DNA from: Anaerobutyricum stercoris
GTDB taxonomy: Bacteria; Bacillota; Clostridia; Lachnospirales; Lachnospiraceae
Assembly (NCBI GenBank): GCA_019116455.1
Contig: DXBR01000100.1
Span: forward strand, 1-32,153
DNA length: 32,153 bases
Reading direction: 5' to 3'
This document shows positions 30,768 to 32,153 of the stretch, in pieces (within the stretch, counting starts at the first letter, position 1; each line of letters begins with the position of its first letter). The notes beneath the pieces are model-generated. The model had not been told where the DNA came from. It saw nothing but the letters and a program-made list of their open reading frames with translations, and ran no database searches. The translations under genes were made by a program, and so were the position numbers.

Positions 30768-32102
30768 ATGAGAAATGATGAAAAAATAGATATCCAGCTT
30801 ACAGATGGCTCGGAAGAAGATCTGACGGCGGAAGAGCTCGCACAGCAGCATTATAATACCGCTCTCAGGTACATCAACATTGCCGAACATATGAAGCAAT
30901 TTGAAGATCAGGATAAATATTATCACAGGGCAATCAAATATCTCCGGCTTGCCCGTCCATATATGGAGGTTCGTCCATTACTACGGGATCTCCGCAAAAA
31001 GAAATATACTGCACGAGCAGAGGGAAAAATTGCCCTCTACGAAGAAGCCTGTCAGATTCGTGACAAAGCGGCAACTCCCAATGACTATTATTCTGCCCAA
31101 ACAGTTTTCGACAGAATCCATCGCCATGAGCTGAAACATAAGATTCCGAAACGGAAAGTTTCTGAAGAATTATACGAACGGCTCAGCCACTGTGCTGATT
31201 CTGAACAGCAGGCCATCGAATGCGGACAAATGGCAGCACAGAAAGCAGCCGAGATGAAGCGGCACAGCCTTTTTATGAGTCTCGCCGTCATTGCTGTTAT
31301 CATTGCTCTTCTCGCATTCTCAAGGACAACTGCCTTCTATCAGTGTGCCGGAGCAGCCCTGTCTTTCATTGGCGACCATGAAACAGCATGGCATTGTTAT
31401 CAGAGAGTATATGAACGCACCGGAGATTCTGCTGCCTATGAAGATTATCAGGAACAACGATATCAGGCGGCTGTCGCTGCCGAAGACAGCACCGATGAGG
31501 ACACCATGGAAGCAGTCTACACAAGCTTCTATACTCTGGCCAGAGACAATTATAAAGATAGTGCCGAGCACCTCATCGACATCGAAAAAGAGAGCATCCG
31601 CCAGACAGAAGAACTGGGGGACATCGTCACATTTGCCAACCTGAACTGGCGTGTTCTGGAAAAACAGGACGACCAGGCACTGCTCATCAAGGACGAGTCC
31701 ATCAGCGATATCGCTTTTCAGACAGAAGATGAGACAGCTGACTGGGAGAATTCCTTCACCAGAAAATGGCTGAACAGCAACTTCCTGGACGAGAATTTCT
31801 GTGACACAGAGATCGCTGCTCTAAAAGATACCAATGTCACCGCTGAAGATAATCCGGTATATGGCACCGACGGCGGCAACGATACTATTGACAAGGTTTA
31901 TCTCTTAAGCTCCAGCGAAGCTTCCCGTTATCATGACATTCTTCACGGTACAAAAACCTGCTGGTGGCTGCGAACTCCAGGGGCATCCAAAGGCTCCATG
32001 AGCTTCGTCTACCCGGACAAGACGGTTATGAATTACGGTTATGACTGTACAGATGACACCTTTAGTATTAAACCGGTAATATGGGTGGATATCAGTGAAT
32101 AA
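30768..32102 (+). CDS. Single-pass membrane protein: TPR-like cytoplasmic half and C-terminal DUF6273-like domain
   Basis: 444 residues. The N-terminal half (1-160) is helical with TPR-like spacing (QHYNTALRYINIAEHMKQFE, YYHRAIKYLRLARPY) and no signal peptide. One hydrophobic segment lies at about 168-187 (LFMSLAVIAVIIALLAF). A second TPR-like stretch follows (GDHETAWHCYQRVYERTGD). The C-terminus (from about FANLNWRVLEKQDDQALLI) has the pattern ENSFTRKWLNSNFL ... TCWWLRTPG ... SIKPVIWVDI, characteristic of the DUF6273 fold found in many gut-Firmicute surface proteins. The C-terminal half is therefore probably outside the cell. The ribosome site AAAGGA is about 13 nt from the ATG, rather far. 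Function unknown. Confidence 0.8.
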   Translation: MRNDEKIDIQLTDGSEEDLTAEELAQQHYNTALRYINIAEHMKQFEDQDKYYHRAIKYLRLARPYMEVRPLLRDLRKKKYTARAEGKIALYEEACQIRDKAATPNDYYSAQTVFDRIHRHELKHKIPKRKVSEELYERLSHCADSEQQAIECGQMAAQKAAEMKRHSLFMSLAVIAVIIALLAFSRTTAFYQCAGAALSFIGDHETAWHCYQRVYERTGDSAAYEDYQEQRYQAAVAAEDSTDEDTMEAVYTSFYTLARDNYKDSAEHLIDIEKESIRQTEELGDIVTFANLNWRVLEKQDDQALLIKDESISDIAFQTEDETADWENSFTRKWLNSNFLDENFCDTEIAALKDTNVTAEDNPVYGTDGGNDTIDKVYLLSSSEASRYHDILHGTKTCWWLRTPGASKGSMSFVYPDKTVMNYGYDCTDDTFSIKPVIWVDISE

Positions 32103-32117
32103 TATTAAAGAAAATGC

Positions 32118-32153
32118 AAAAAGGCAGGAGCCGATTTGGTTCCTGCCTTTTTT
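32118..32153 (+). terminator. Rho-independent terminator of the DUF6273-like gene
   Basis: 15-bp stem with one G-T pair (arms 32118-32132 and 32138-32152), 5-nt loop, T run continuing to the window end. The A-rich left arm also makes it a possible terminator for a converging gene beyond the edge. Confidence 0.93.

Noticed and set aside
1..32153. CRISPR array, prophage or insertion sequence
   Set aside because: No regularly spaced repeats, integrase, transposase of a known IS family, or flanking terminal repeats were seen; the Rpn-like gene alone is not an insertion sequence.

Overview
The window looks like chromosomal DNA of a Gram-positive gut-type Clostridia, most likely Lachnospiraceae. 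This is inferred from several things: strong AGGAGG-type ribosome sites with TTGACA/TATAAT promoters, a large bacterial-type SRP RNA next to tadA, the metG-tatD-rsmA cluster, a class I lysyl-tRNA synthetase, ATP-dependent PEP carboxykinase, and a lipoprotein and secreted proteins with Gram-positive features. No phage, insertion sequence, tRNA, rRNA or CRISPR array is visible.

Layout. 1-3134 (minus) is topoisomerase III, read in one open frame into a hydrophobic segment and a secreted-type region that runs off the window edge. This is the most unusual object here. 3375-4174 (plus) is an MNT nucleotidyltransferase/HEPN pair. 4194-10942 (minus) is a four-gene signalling operon: a receiver-HD-GYP protein, a free-standing Hpt protein and two membrane hybrid histidine kinases, apparently driven by one promoter at about 11000. 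11068-13860 (minus) holds a HAD hydrolase and a class I LysRS with a fused Trbp111-like tRNA-binding tail. 13933-16510 (minus) is a tightly coupled pair: an Rpn-type PD-(D/E)XK protein and an ADP-ribosylglycohydrolase-like protein.

16791-22744 (minus) is a housekeeping translation/RNA block: metG (with its own Trbp111-like tail), tatD, rsmA, an unrecognised 399-residue protein, tadA, and the SRP RNA with an independent consensus promoter and a strong terminator. 22935-24824 (plus) is a DUF885-type lipoprotein metallopeptidase. 25131-26720 (plus) is pckA, preceded by a perfect 25-bp hairpin in its leader. 26878-29513 (minus) holds a small membrane protein, a secreted fibronectin-III-like protein and a cysteine-desulfurase-family enzyme. 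29670-32102 (plus) holds a ribokinase-family kinase and a membrane protein with a likely DUF6273 domain, each followed by a clear terminator.

The phosphorelay genes plausibly act together: two sensors feed one Hpt, which feeds one HD-GYP c-di-GMP phosphodiesterase. The translation genes act in tRNA charging, tRNA editing, rRNA methylation and protein targeting. Strongest candidates for something new are the topB fusion, the LysRS-I/Trbp fusion, the Rpn-ADP-ribosylglycohydrolase pair and the pckA leader hairpin. All assignments come from reading the sequence; no database search was run.
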